A stretch of DNA of 11,468 nt, from positions 1 through 11,468 of the forward strand of contig JACRCJ010000297.1 in NCBI GenBank assembly GCA_016219075.1, given 5' to 3'. How positions within the stretch are numbered: the stretch's first letter is position 1; the number at the start of each line of letters is the position of its first letter. The translations under genes were made by a program, and so were the position numbers. This DNA is from Deltaproteobacteria bacterium. Its GTDB lineage: Bacteria > Desulfobacterota > GWC2-55-46. Below the pieces are notes generated by a model, which saw only the letters and a list, made by a program, of their open reading frames with translations, was not told the origin of the DNA and did not search any database. Below are positions 1 through 7,512 of the stretch, piece by piece.

Positions 1-667
1 CGAGGAAGTTGTCCCTGCCCCAGTCCTTCATCTCGTTGCCGGTCCCCAGCACCATGCCCACGAACGGGCCCTGGCCGCCGAGGATGTTACTGACCTTGGT
101 CTCGGCCCCCGGCGACTGGTAGACCTCCTTGTCCGCCTCCCATTTCTCAATACCCAGGTGCCTCAGGCTCCTTAAATATGTCTCCATCGACATCCTCGGC
201 GAGAGGTGGTACTCGACCCCGGTAGTAAGGGCAAGAAGGTACTTAAGCGTCCTCCCGGCGTAGTCCGGATAGACCGAGAACCTCTCCGGGACCCCCGCCC
301 AGAGAGCGGTAAAGAGGTTGGTCACATTCGGCATGAGCACAAGGGCCGCTCCGTACCCCCTTGAGCGCAGATGCCGCGCAAACGAGAGTTTCCCAAAAAG
401 CCCCTTCGTCTTTTTCCTGTCCAGCACTATCACCTCGTCGATGTGAGGGTTGTAATCGAGCAGCGGCTTCGTGACAGGGTCTATTACAACGCCGAGCCTT
501 ATGCCGGGATAGGCCTTTTTTATCTCCCTGAAGACCGGGGTCGTGCAGATCATGTCCCCTATCTTGGCCGTCTGGAAGACGAGGACCGAGTCCCTTTTCC
601 TCTTTTTAAACTTCGTAAAAAGAGAGATGAACGGATAACATATATATGCGAGCAGGACGTATATCAA
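1..667 (-). CDS. Glycosyltransferase family 9 (ADP-heptose:LPS heptosyltransferase-like), 3' end cut by window edge
   Basis: The visible part is the N-terminal 222 codons of a GT9 enzyme, the family that transfers heptose from ADP-heptose to the LPS inner core at the cytoplasmic face of the inner membrane. The family signature VLVFQTAKIGDMICTTP appears at about residues 28-44. Asp38 matches the catalytic Asp near the N terminus of WaaC/WaaF. The second Rossmann domain, with its ADP-heptose site, begins near the edge (MVLGTGNEMKDWG) and continues outside. I place the start at TTG 667-665. It is the only in-frame initiator after an upstream stop that keeps the conserved domain, it sits behind AAAGAGG, and it overlaps the TGA of the preceding gene as TTGA, implying translational coupling. 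Residues 1-18 form an unusual hydrophobic stretch before a basic patch (KFKKRKR), which may be a membrane-association segment. The exact heptosyltransferase position cannot be told. Confidence 0.85.
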   Translation of the reverse strand, partial: MIYVLLAYICYPFISLFTKFKKRKRDSVLVFQTAKIGDMICTTPVFREIKKAYPGIRLGVVIDPVTKPLLDYNPHIDEVIVLDRKKTKGLFGKLSFARHLRSRGYGAALVLMPNVTNLFTALWAGVPERFSVYPDYAGRTLKYLLALTTGVEYHLSPRMSMETYLRSLRHLGIEKWEADKEVYQSPGAETKVSNILGGQGPFVGMVLGTGNEMKDWGRDNFL

Positions 668-1860
668 CCAAGGACCTCTTTAAATACCTTTTCAACGCCT
701 GAGACGTACTTTTCGATCCCGAACTCTTCGGCTACCCTTTTTCTCCCCTCGGCGCCGAACGACCCCGCAGCCTCCTTTTTCCCAAGGAGGCCCCTTATCG
801 CGTAACCCAGCGCCACGGGGCTCTCTTCCTTAACCAGCAGCCCGGTCTTGCCGTCCACGACAAGTTCCCTTGTCCCGATAACGTCGAAGGCCACGACCGG
901 TTTACCCATGAGCATGGCTTCGAGGACGACCCTCGGGAGCCCCTCTTTCCCGGAGGCCGAGACGAAAATGTCCATGGCGTTTATATAGGAGAGGGGGTCC
1001 GGGGAGAATCCCGTGAATATGACCTTATCGCTTATCCCGAGCCCTCCGGCGGTCTTTTTAAGATTATCCATCTCCGGCCCGTCGCCTACGACAAGGCAGA
1101 CCGCCGCTTCGGTATTACCGAGGGCCGAAAAAGCGCGTAGCAGCATCTCCACCCGCTTTCTCTTCAGGAGCGACCCGACGGTGCCTATTACCGTTATCCC
1201 ATCTTTTATCCCGAGAGAACTTCTTACCTCTGCGGGGCTTCTCCTGGGCAGAACGGCAGAGTCTATGCCGTTATAGACGACCGCGCATTTATCGGCCCTG
1301 ACGCCGCTTCCGACAAGGCCGTCCATGACGCCCCTTGAGACGCATATGACCCTGGCTACATGGGCGTTTACCGCCCCGGCCTCGACGCTATTGAGCTTTA
1401 CCTCTATCCTTGAGTGCTGCACGCACGGGACTTTTGCCCTTTCCGCGGCCATTATCCCTTCGAGGTTCGAAGACGGCTGGTTGTTCATGTATAGGAGGTC
1501 GTAGCCGCCTTCCTTCAACACGGCCTCTATCCGTTTCGAGTCCGGCACGACCCTGCCGCTGTAGTCGAGGTGGAAGACATATCTTTTCTTCAAGGCGGAA
1601 GACGGAAAGAATAGCGCCCTTACGGCTTCCTTTGCCGGCTTCAGGTAAAAAGGGGCCTCTCCCCTTTCAAGGAGGCTGAAAGGGATGCCGAGCCTCTCAA
1701 GCTCTCCCTTGATGTCCGGGCCGGAGCCCATCCTGTAGTTGGAGTAAAAGAGCGCCGAGAAGGCGTAGCTACTTCTGTCCACCCTCTTCAATAGCTCTAT
1801 GAGGCTGTTTGTCCCCCCGCCCCACTCCTTTCCGGTGTCGAGGATGAGTATCTTTTTCAC
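664..1860 (-). CDS. Glycosyltransferase family 4 (GT-B fold)
   Basis: This is a 398-residue retaining GT-B enzyme that probably adds a hexose or hexosamine from a nucleotide sugar to the growing LPS core in the cytoplasm. The N-terminal acceptor domain has the glycine-rich loop GKEWGGGTNSL at residues 10-20. A mid-protein ICVSRGVMDGL segment leads to VYNGID, typical of GT4 enzymes. The C-terminal donor domain carries KRKR in the phosphate-contact region, VVGDGP, and the EX7E motif EGLPRVVLE (Glu306 and Glu314). Length is normal for the family. The start is GTG at 1860-1858, preceded by GGAGAAGGAAGC as a Shine-Dalgarno region. The stop overlaps the TTG start of the following GT9 gene. A 126-bp gap separates it from the upstream CgeB-like gene, so it may begin a separate transcription unit. 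Sugar specificity is not readable from sequence. Confidence 0.9.
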   Translation of the reverse strand: MKKILILDTGKEWGGGTNSLIELLKRVDRSSYAFSALFYSNYRMGSGPDIKGELERLGIPFSLLERGEAPFYLKPAKEAVRALFFPSSALKKRYVFHLDYSGRVVPDSKRIEAVLKEGGYDLLYMNNQPSSNLEGIMAAERAKVPCVQHSRIEVKLNSVEAGAVNAHVARVICVSRGVMDGLVGSGVRADKCAVVYNGIDSAVLPRRSPAEVRSSLGIKDGITVIGTVGSLLKRKRVEMLLRAFSALGNTEAAVCLVVGDGPEMDNLKKTAGGLGISDKVIFTGFSPDPLSYINAMDIFVSASGKEGLPRVVLEAMLMGKPVVAFDVIGTRELVVDGKTGLLVKEESPVALGYAIRGLLGKKEAAGSFGAEGRKRVAEEFGIEKYVSGVEKVFKEVLG

Positions 1861-1927
1861 GCTTCCTTCTCCAGTTTCACGCCCCGCACGCCCTCGACAC
1901 CCCGCCGTAGAGCGGCAAAAGACTTGG

Positions 1928-1980
1928 AGACGGCCTCAACCGTCTATTACCCGTACTTGAGGACCCGTCCCCGTCCCCGG
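1928..1980. repeat. Small hairpin plus REP-like GC-rich stretch in the 126-bp gap
   Basis: The gap 1861-1986 has no convincing gene. It holds a 6-bp stem-loop AGACGG/CCGTCT at 1928-1945 (6-nt loop). Next to it, 1951-1980 carries a reiterated GGGGAC unit that on the minus strand reads GGGGACGGGGACGGGTCC, followed by TCAAGTACGGG. From memory the latter resembles REP-type palindromes spread by Y1/RAYT transposases, but I cannot confirm genome-wide copies. In the transcribed direction a TCTTTT lies about 8 nt past the hairpin, so weak termination after the CgeB-like gene is possible but not well supported. Confidence 0.35.
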
Positions 1981-1986
1981 CATCCA

Positions 1987-3045
1987 TCAAAGCCCTTTGA
2001 CGGCGTTATACCTTTCGGTTATCAGCGCCGCGACATGGTCGTAGGTATAGTGCCCGGCCACATGGGCACGGCCGGCGGCGGCGATCCTCTTCCTCTCGTC
2101 CTCGTCTTTAATGAAGGCGGAGAGCTTCTCGCCGAAGTCATCAAGCCCTTCATATACTACCACATGCTTTCCGGGCGTTACCACCGTCTTCAAGTCCCTG
2201 GAGCCGTCCGTAAGGAGAAGCGCGCCGCAGGCCGGGACCTCGAGGACCCTCATGTTCATCCCGCTCCTTTTTTCGCCCTCGCCGAACCCCCAGTTCGTGA
2301 TGTTTATGACGACCCTGCTCTCGTTATAGAGCCTCACGAGGTCCGTTCCTTCGATGTAGCGGCCCTTGACGGCGTTTCGTAGCGCCATGTTCAGAGGGTT
2401 CTTCTTTATCCACTTAGGCCCCCATATGGCGGCGTTCTTCGATACCTTCAACGCCCGCTCGATAAACGCCATGCGCCTTGATGACCACGCGCCGACAAAA
2501 GACCAGTCGTATTTTTTTTCGCGCTCCTCGTGGCGGAACGCCGCGGTATCGACCGAGTGCTGAAGGAGGCTTATTCCCTTGAGCCCCCTTTTCACTCCTT
2601 CCTCGACGCACGAAGAGCTCATGAAGAAATAATGGTCGTAGAGACGGACCTCCCTGAACGCCTCCTCCATCCGCTCCTCTTTCTCTATCCACCAGCCGAA
2701 GAGAGGGACCCTCTTTCTTATCTCTTTCAAAACCTCTTCCGTGAACTTTATCCCCCTGACTATCAGGACGAGGTCCGGCGAGAAGTCGTTGACGGCTTCG
2801 AGGAGCCTGCTGCTCCTGTAGTTAAGGTGCGCCAGAGGATGCTCCGAAAAGAGGTCCCTCTTCCTGGGTAAGATCCTCAGGTTGTGCGCGGTCTTGTTGA
2901 TATGGTGGATGACGAACCTGTCGAACCAGTGGTTCACATCCGCATGGCACCCGCGGACCTCGACCCCGGTCCTGGCGAACGCGGTTTTAAGGTACTCGAT
3001 GATGGGCGGCCTGGAAGAGTAGGCCACCAGCACTCTCTTAAGCAT
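1987..3045 (-). CDS. CgeB-like glycosyltransferase (GT1-type C-terminal domain)
   Basis: This 352-residue protein resembles the CgeB/Glyco_trans_1_2 family of GT-B proteins, named after a Bacillus spore maturation protein and also found in surface polysaccharide loci. The N-terminal half has LVAYSSRPPIIEYLKTAF and PDLVLIVRG, which look like the first Rossmann domain. The C-terminal half has the family hallmark NMRVLEVPACGALLLTD at residues 264-280, with Glu269 in the place of the donor-binding glutamate, and a final Y-x-H-R-type helix region. ATG 3045-3043 follows AAGAGG and overlaps the 3' end of the upstream GT9 gene by 8 bp, so the two are almost certainly co-translated. No signal peptide or membrane span is visible, so it should act in the cytoplasm on a lipid A-core intermediate. 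Substrates are unknown. Confidence 0.82.
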   Translation of the reverse strand: MLKRVLVAYSSRPPIIEYLKTAFARTGVEVRGCHADVNHWFDRFVIHHINKTAHNLRILPRKRDLFSEHPLAHLNYRSSRLLEAVNDFSPDLVLIVRGIKFTEEVLKEIRKRVPLFGWWIEKEERMEEAFREVRLYDHYFFMSSSCVEEGVKRGLKGISLLQHSVDTAAFRHEEREKKYDWSFVGAWSSRRMAFIERALKVSKNAAIWGPKWIKKNPLNMALRNAVKGRYIEGTDLVRLYNESRVVINITNWGFGEGEKRSGMNMRVLEVPACGALLLTDGSRDLKTVVTPGKHVVVYEGLDDFGEKLSAFIKDEDERKRIAAAGRAHVAGHYTYDHVAALITERYNAVKGL

Positions 3046-4168
3046 CTTTGCCTCTTGCCGTAAAGATCTCGTTTACGGCCGCCTCGACCTCTTCAACGCT
3101 TATCGCCTCCATGCACTTCTGGTACTCGCACTTCTTGCTTACGCAGGGGTCGCAAGTACGGCCCTTCTGTATGACCCTGTGCCTGCCCTTGCCGTAAAGC
3201 GGGCCGGACTTTTTCGAGTCTGCAACGGCGTAGAGCGCCACCACGGGAGTCCCGACGGCTATGGCTATGTGCATCGGGCCGGTGTCTCCGGTGACGAAGA
3301 CGCCGAGCCTTTTGACAAGCGGCGGCACCTGTCTTAACGGCAGCCTCCCGGCCGCTACTATCGCGCCGGGTCCTATGCCGTCCGCTATCTTTTTGCAGAG
3401 CGAAGCCTCGCCGGGAGACCCCGTGAGCACTATCCTTGCGTCAGGGTGTTCCTGGAGGAGGTCTTTGCCGAGCCTCATGAACCGCTCCGGGAACCACTGT
3501 CTGCTTACGGTAGAGGCCCCGGGCTGAAGTCCTATGAGGAGGCAGTCTTCCGCGGCCCCCTCTTTCCTTAAAAACTCAAGGGCCTTCTCCTCGTCGGCGC
3601 GCTCCGTAAAAAGCTCCATCTCTACCCCGTCGGGGGCGCACCCGGCAAGCGAGGCCGTCTTTAAGCGCCCCTCGATGCCGTGGCCCATCCCGTCCCATGT
3701 GACAACGGGCTCTCTGTTAGAGAGAAGAAAATTATAGTCGCTGTTATTCGGCAGCTTCATGATGAACCGGGCGCCGGCGAGATAGCATATTGGGGTGGCC
3801 TGCGGTTCGTTGCCGTGGAAGATGAGCGCGAGGTCGAACGAGTACTTCTCAAGCGCGCTGACCGTGGAGTTGAACCTCCTGTACCCGCCGTAATAGGGCA
3901 CGGCCCCGTCTATGCGCGGGTTGTTGGAGAAGAGCTCGATATTCTCCCTGTTGAAAAGCGCGATCAGGCGCGCTTCCGGGTACCTCTTCCTCACCGCCCG
4001 TATCGCCGGGGTCGAAAGGAGCGTGTCTCCGATGGCCGTGGACGATACAATGAGGATGTTCTTGACGCAATCGGGGCTGAAGTCCTTTATGTCCGTCTTT
4101 CTCCTGTCAACGGATTTACGGGCCTTCAGCCACAGCATCAGGGTCTTTTCAACGGGTCTTATCCTCAT
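3038..4168 (-). CDS. Glycosyltransferase family 9 (ADP-heptose:LPS heptosyltransferase, WaaF/WaaC-like)
   Basis: This is a 376-residue GT9 enzyme predicted to transfer heptose from ADP-heptose onto LPS core in the cytoplasm. It has the N-terminal signature ILIVSSTAIGDTLLSTPAI at about residues 38-56 with the expected Asp48, a central LLIGLQPGAS segment, and the donor-site motif DTGPMHIA at 295-302. Near the C terminus is a four-cysteine cluster (Cys339, 342, 347, 352) of a kind seen in several GT9 proteins, which could bind metal or form a structural motif. I chose ATG 4168-4166: it overlaps the stop of the deacetylase gene as ATGA, is preceded by AAGGGAAG, and gives a normal length. The frame stays open 66 codons further upstream, but that extension is composed of shifted deacetylase codons. 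The downstream CgeB-like gene overlaps it by 8 bp. Confidence 0.9.
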   Translation of the reverse strand: MRIRPVEKTLMLWLKARKSVDRRKTDIKDFSPDCVKNILIVSSTAIGDTLLSTPAIRAVRKRYPEARLIALFNRENIELFSNNPRIDGAVPYYGGYRRFNSTVSALEKYSFDLALIFHGNEPQATPICYLAGARFIMKLPNNSDYNFLLSNREPVVTWDGMGHGIEGRLKTASLAGCAPDGVEMELFTERADEEKALEFLRKEGAAEDCLLIGLQPGASTVSRQWFPERFMRLGKDLLQEHPDARIVLTGSPGEASLCKKIADGIGPGAIVAAGRLPLRQVPPLVKRLGVFVTGDTGPMHIAIAVGTPVVALYAVADSKKSGPLYGKGRHRVIQKGRTCDPCVSKKCEYQKCMEAISVEEVEAAVNEIFTARGKDA

Positions 4169-4974
4169 CTTCCCTTGCCGCTCATCTTTATGTAAAGGAC
4201 CGATAGAAAGCTGTTGGAGTAGACCCTGAGGCGGGTCTTGAACCACCTGAGATTGTCCTTTACCACTATCCTCTTTATCCTCAATGGGTCTACTCCCGGC
4301 TGAGCCACCCCCGGCTCGGTGGTGAAGACCCCCCTGTAGCCGAGGGCGCGGGCCGCCTCTACACAAGAGGAGTTATACTTGCCCCTGGGCCAGCAGAGAT
4401 AATCGCACCTCTCTTTCAAAGCCGCCTCTATCATTTCTTTGGAGGCCCGAAGCTCCTCAACAAGTTCGCCCGGAGCAAGTCGGTCACACCTTCTGTGCGT
4501 CACGGTGTGTGAGTGGAACTCCACAAGCCCGCTCTCCTTCATCTCTCTTGCCATATCCCAGTCTATTGAGAACTTCTCGAACCTCCCCTCCCCGGCGTAC
4601 GCCTTGGTCCGGTCATGGAGCGGAGGGTCTTCCGTAAACTCCCTTATGAGGTTTTTTTTATCGGCCCCGGAGGCCGAGGCCCCCTCGACCCACGAGCTCA
4701 CGAGAAAAACAACCGCCTTTATGCCGTACTTTTTCAGTACCGGGAAGGCGTAGACATAGTTATCCAGGTACCCGTCGTCGAATGTCACCGCCACGCCCCT
4801 GCCGTCAAACCCCTCTCCCGATACCGCCCCCATGAGCTCGTCAAGCGTCAGGGTCCTGTACCCCGCGTCCCTTAAAAAGCGCATCTGCGCGTCAAACACC
4901 TCCGGCGTCACCGTGACCATGTCGCCGCTATTCGGGTTTATGTGGTGGTACATGAGTACCGGTACCGTTGACAT
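4165..4974 (-). CDS. Polysaccharide deacetylase (NodB homology domain, CE4)
   Basis: This 269-residue protein has a complete carbohydrate esterase 4 motif set. TFDDGY at 64-69 supplies the catalytic and metal-binding aspartates (Asp66, Asp67). HTVTH at 156-160 supplies the two metal-ligand histidines. WPRGKYN at 195-201 corresponds to the substrate-groove motif. The opening VPVLMYHHIN is typical of this family. It should remove N-acetyl groups from a sugar. There is no signal peptide, so unlike exported CE4 enzymes it probably works in the cytoplasm on an LPS intermediate. A cytoplasmic GlcNAc deacetylase acting after a GT4 is known in Klebsiella core synthesis (WabN after WabH), and here a GT4 gene lies only 10 bp upstream. 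TTGAGGA, overlapping that gene's stop, serves as ribosome binding site. The stop overlaps the next start as ATGA. Substrate assignment is inference. Confidence 0.88.
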   Translation of the reverse strand: MSTVPVLMYHHINPNSGDMVTVTPEVFDAQMRFLRDAGYRTLTLDELMGAVSGEGFDGRGVAVTFDDGYLDNYVYAFPVLKKYGIKAVVFLVSSWVEGASASGADKKNLIREFTEDPPLHDRTKAYAGEGRFEKFSIDWDMAREMKESGLVEFHSHTVTHRRCDRLAPGELVEELRASKEMIEAALKERCDYLCWPRGKYNSSCVEAARALGYRGVFTTEPGVAQPGVDPLRIKRIVVKDNLRWFKTRLRVYSNSFLSVLYIKMSGKGR

Positions 4975-4984
4975 GATAGCATCC

Positions 4985-6091
4985 TCAAAGAGCCTGTTTC
5001 GCCTTTTGCCTCACAAGCCCCGTGTAGAGTTCCAGCATCCTCTCTACCATCTTATCCGTTGAAAAATCCCTCTCCACCATCTTCCTCCCCTCTTCTCCCA
5101 TCGAGCGCCTGAGGGGGCCGTCCTTCAGGAGCCTCACTACCGCCGAGGCGAGCCCCTTAGCGTCGTCCGGGTCCACCAGAAGGCCGGTCACGCCGTCCTT
5201 GACGGCCTCCGGCACCCCGCCGACGCGCGTCCCTACCGTGGGTTTACGCATCGCGGCGGCCTCAAGAAAGGATGTGCCGAGCGCCTCCTGAAGCGTCGGA
5301 AGAACGAAGAGGTCGAGTGCCTTCAATACCACTGGCACATCGGTCCTTAAGCCCAGGAGCTTTACGCTCTCTCCAATACCGAGCCCTTTTATCTTATCCT
5401 CTATGTTCTGCCTCTGCGGGCCGTCTCCGGCAAAGACAAATACGACTCCGGGGACTTCCCTTAATATATCGGGGATGGCGGCAAGCAGCACATGGTGCCC
5501 CTTTTTCCTCCTGAGGATAGCGACGGTGCCGGCCACGAGCGCATCTGGCGAGAGGCCCAGCTCGGCCCTTAAAGTGTCGGGCGTGGCAAAGGGGTCGAAC
5601 CGCTCAAGGTCTATCCCTGTGGGGACCGTCACTACCCGCTCTTCCGCTATCCCCTTCTCCCCGACGAGATACCGCCTCACATGCTCGCTTACGGTCACAA
5701 CCCTGTGGGGAAAGCGCGAATAGGTTATCTTCGAGGTTATCGGCAGGGCAAGGTGTCTTGTCCTGACGATCGCCGGCCTTCTTCCGGAGAGCCTTCCGGC
5801 GATGGCGCAGATGAAGCTGTCGTCTCCGCTGTGAGTGTTGACGACATCGACGGAGGCCGACTTTATGAGCGCCATGCAGTAGCGTATCGCCGAGATGTCG
5901 CGGTTCGAGGTCATCGGGTGCGTCCTCACTTCAATGCCTGCCGCTCGGCCCCTCTCGGCGAGCAGGCTCTCGGGTTTACACAGGACTATCACCCTCACGC
6001 CGAGCTTTGTCAAGCCGACGCACTCGTGGAGCGTTCTATTTTCCTGGCCGCCCCAGCCCAGTGAGGATTCGGAATGAAGGATCGTTAGCAT
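4985..6091 (-). CDS. Glycosyltransferase family 4 (GT-B fold), first gene of a four-gene block
   Basis: This is a 368-residue GT4 enzyme for core or O-chain assembly at the inner membrane's cytoplasmic side. Its N terminus ILHSESSLGWGGQENRTL (residues 4-21) has the WGGQE loop common in LPS transferases. VVTVSEHVRRYL and VPTGIDLERF mark the domain junction. The donor domain has RRKKGHHVLL, FAGDGPQR and the EX7E motif EALGTSFLE (Glu269, Glu277), then GVPEAVKDGVTGLLV. ATG 6091-6089 gives the family-like start, but no clear Shine-Dalgarno sequence precedes it, only an AT-rich inverted repeat at 6102-6116. It heads a compact series (gap 10, overlap 4, overlap 8 bp) with the deacetylase, GT9 and CgeB-like genes. 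A role like WabH, adding a hexosamine that the deacetylase then modifies, is plausible but unproven. Confidence 0.9.
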   Translation of the reverse strand: MLTILHSESSLGWGGQENRTLHECVGLTKLGVRVIVLCKPESLLAERGRAAGIEVRTHPMTSNRDISAIRYCMALIKSASVDVVNTHSGDDSFICAIAGRLSGRRPAIVRTRHLALPITSKITYSRFPHRVVTVSEHVRRYLVGEKGIAEERVVTVPTGIDLERFDPFATPDTLRAELGLSPDALVAGTVAILRRKKGHHVLLAAIPDILREVPGVVFVFAGDGPQRQNIEDKIKGLGIGESVKLLGLRTDVPVVLKALDLFVLPTLQEALGTSFLEAAAMRKPTVGTRVGGVPEAVKDGVTGLLVDPDDAKGLASAVVRLLKDGPLRRSMGEEGRKMVERDFSTDKMVERMLELYTGLVRQKAKQAL

Positions 6092-6128
6092 CGTTACCGG
6101 TCTTTAATTTTTAAAGTCTCTCAGGTGA

Positions 6129-6161
6129 GGAGGCCGCCGGGGTGCGCCCCCGGCGGCCTCC
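6129..6161. other. Perfect 14-bp GC-rich stem-loop between GT9 and GT4 genes
   Basis: Positions 6129-6142 (GGAGGCCGCCGGGG) pair perfectly with 6148-6161 around a 5-nt loop. The structure sits alone in the 127-bp gap between the WaaQ-like gene and the four-gene block. In the minus-strand transcript no U-run follows it, so it is not a canonical Rho-independent terminator for the upstream gene. On the plus strand it is followed by GGTTTATGATCTTTT, which is only weakly terminator-like. It could stabilise the 3' end of the upstream mRNA, attenuate, or be a dispersed palindrome. Confidence 0.6.
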
Positions 6162-6218
6162 GGTTTATGATCTTTTAAAAGCGGACACGGCGAACCGGGC
6201 AGGAGTAGCGATGAGGTC

Positions 6219-7427
6219 TTAAGGGGCACTGCCTTGCCGCGCCCCAGCGTCAGCGGCCCCCGGCCGGGGAACGGACAGCCCGCGTTCCTCGAGTATCTTC
6301 CAGACGGCCTCCGGGGTGATTACGTCGAGGCAGTCGCTTTTTTTGCTGCCGTCACATCCGTCTTTTCCGCACGGCACGCAATCCCTCTCTTCCTGAATCA
6401 CGGTGTTGCCGCCGAAGCGCTGGACCCCGCCCTTCTTCGGGTACGGGGAGTTTACTCCAGAGGTCTCTCTTCCCTCGTAGCCACTCTTTTTTATCTCTCC
6501 GTTGTCCCACGGCCCCCAGTCGAACGCGCCGCTCGGCCCGAATATCCCGACGACCCGCGCCCCGGAGGCCGCCGCTATGTGCATCGGGGCCGAGTCGACC
6601 CCGAAGAAAAACTCGGCCCTCCTTGAAAGGCCCGCAAGGTGCTTCAACTTAAGCCTCCCGGACAGGTCCACCGGAAGGGTCTTCATAAGGGATATTATCG
6701 AGGCGACCTTCCCAAGCTCCCTATCCTCCGGCCCGGAAGTGAGGACTACCGTGAAGCCAGAGTCCTGAAGGCGGTCGAATACTGACGCCATCCCTTCGTC
6801 GGTCCAGCACTTGAAGAGCCACCTCGAAGTCGGGTGCGCGTGCATGATCGGGCCACCCCGGTACCCGGCCTCCTTGAGCGCGTTTTCAACGAAGGAGTCG
6901 TCCTCCTTCGTCGTGAAGATATCTACCGAAAGGTCCTTCGTGTCTATGCCGAAGGCGCGCACTACCCCGAGGTCCGTCAAGACCGTGTGAGTCCTTACAG
7001 CGGGCCTCTCGGCTAAGTGCGTGTAAAGGAGTTTTTTCCCCTTGAAGCCGCCTTTCGGGCGATAGCCGAGCCTGTACCTCGCGCCCGTCATGAACCCTAA
7101 AAGCGCGGGCCTGTCCCCGCCGGTCAGGTCCACGGTCATGTCGAACTTTTCGCGCCTGAGCTTATTAACGAGCCGGACCTCTTCGGCCAGGCGCGGGACA
7201 GCGGAAAGGCTCTTAACCGACCTCTCGTAGCAAATGACCTCTTTTACAAGCGGGTTTCCGATAAGCATCTCCTCGGTGCCTGAGTTCACGAGCGCCGTCA
7301 CCTCGGAGCCCGGAAAACTCTCCTTCAAGGCCCTTATCGCCGGAACGGTCAAAAGCACGTCCCCGATGTGGCGGAGCTTTATGACGAGTATCTTTTTGGT
7401 CCCTTCAAACAAATCAGTCACACGCAT
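6219..7427 (-). CDS. waaQ: Lipopolysaccharide heptosyltransferase III-like (WaaQ/RfaQ family GT9)
   Basis: This 402-residue GT9 protein resembles WaaQ, which adds the side-branch heptose (HepIII) to HepII of the LPS inner core. Evidence includes ILVIKLRHIGDVLLTVPAI at residues 13-31 with the conserved Asp23, VDLTGGDRPALLGFMTGA, HAHPTSRWLFKCW, and DSAPMHIAAA at 278-287. The C-terminal cysteine segment CVPCGKDGCDGSKKSDC (350-366) is a hallmark I associate with the heptosyltransferase III subfamily. I chose ATG 7427-7425, which places the first beta strand 12 residues in. The frame stays open to 7499, but that extension runs through a long hairpin of non-coding character. The ribosome binding site is weak (CCGGAAA directly before ATG). 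The last 15 or so residues are Ala/Gly/Pro-rich and probably disordered. The exact acceptor is not proven, so the symbol is by similarity. Confidence 0.88.
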   Translation of the reverse strand: MRVTDLFEGTKKILVIKLRHIGDVLLTVPAIRALKESFPGSEVTALVNSGTEEMLIGNPLVKEVICYERSVKSLSAVPRLAEEVRLVNKLRREKFDMTVDLTGGDRPALLGFMTGARYRLGYRPKGGFKGKKLLYTHLAERPAVRTHTVLTDLGVVRAFGIDTKDLSVDIFTTKEDDSFVENALKEAGYRGGPIMHAHPTSRWLFKCWTDEGMASVFDRLQDSGFTVVLTSGPEDRELGKVASIISLMKTLPVDLSGRLKLKHLAGLSRRAEFFFGVDSAPMHIAAASGARVVGIFGPSGAFDWGPWDNGEIKKSGYEGRETSGVNSPYPKKGGVQRFGGNTVIQEERDCVPCGKDGCDGSKKSDCLDVITPEAVWKILEERGLSVPRPGAADAGARQGSAP

Positions 7428-7456
7428 TTTCCGGCAGAACGCTTTAAGAGATGCAC

Positions 7457-7486
7457 GGGGGAAACTTTCTGTATAAAGTTTCCCCC
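7457..7486. repeat. 12-bp perfect hairpin upstream of the WaaQ-like gene
   Basis: GGGGGAAACTTT at 7457-7468 pairs with AAAGTTTCCCCC at 7475-7486 around a CTGTAT loop. It lies about 30 bp before the WaaQ-like start codon, so it would be in the 5' leader if transcription begins upstream. No U-tract follows in either direction. It appears to be the left arm of the larger symmetric element ending at 7706. The gap 7428-7718 contains no gene I can support. Confidence 0.7.
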
Positions 7487-7512
7487 AGACCCCCTTCAAA
7501 GACTTTAAGTTT

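Noticed and set aside
371..805. Plus-strand frame of 144 codons near the left edge
   Set aside because: It is antisense to the start of the GT9 gene and the end of the GT4 gene, has no family motif and no ribosome site.
7470..7499. Promoter-like pair TTGAAG-18-TATACA for the WaaQ-like gene
   Set aside because: Each hexamer matches only 4/6, and the -10 lies in the loop of a 12-bp hairpin. It is too weak to annotate.
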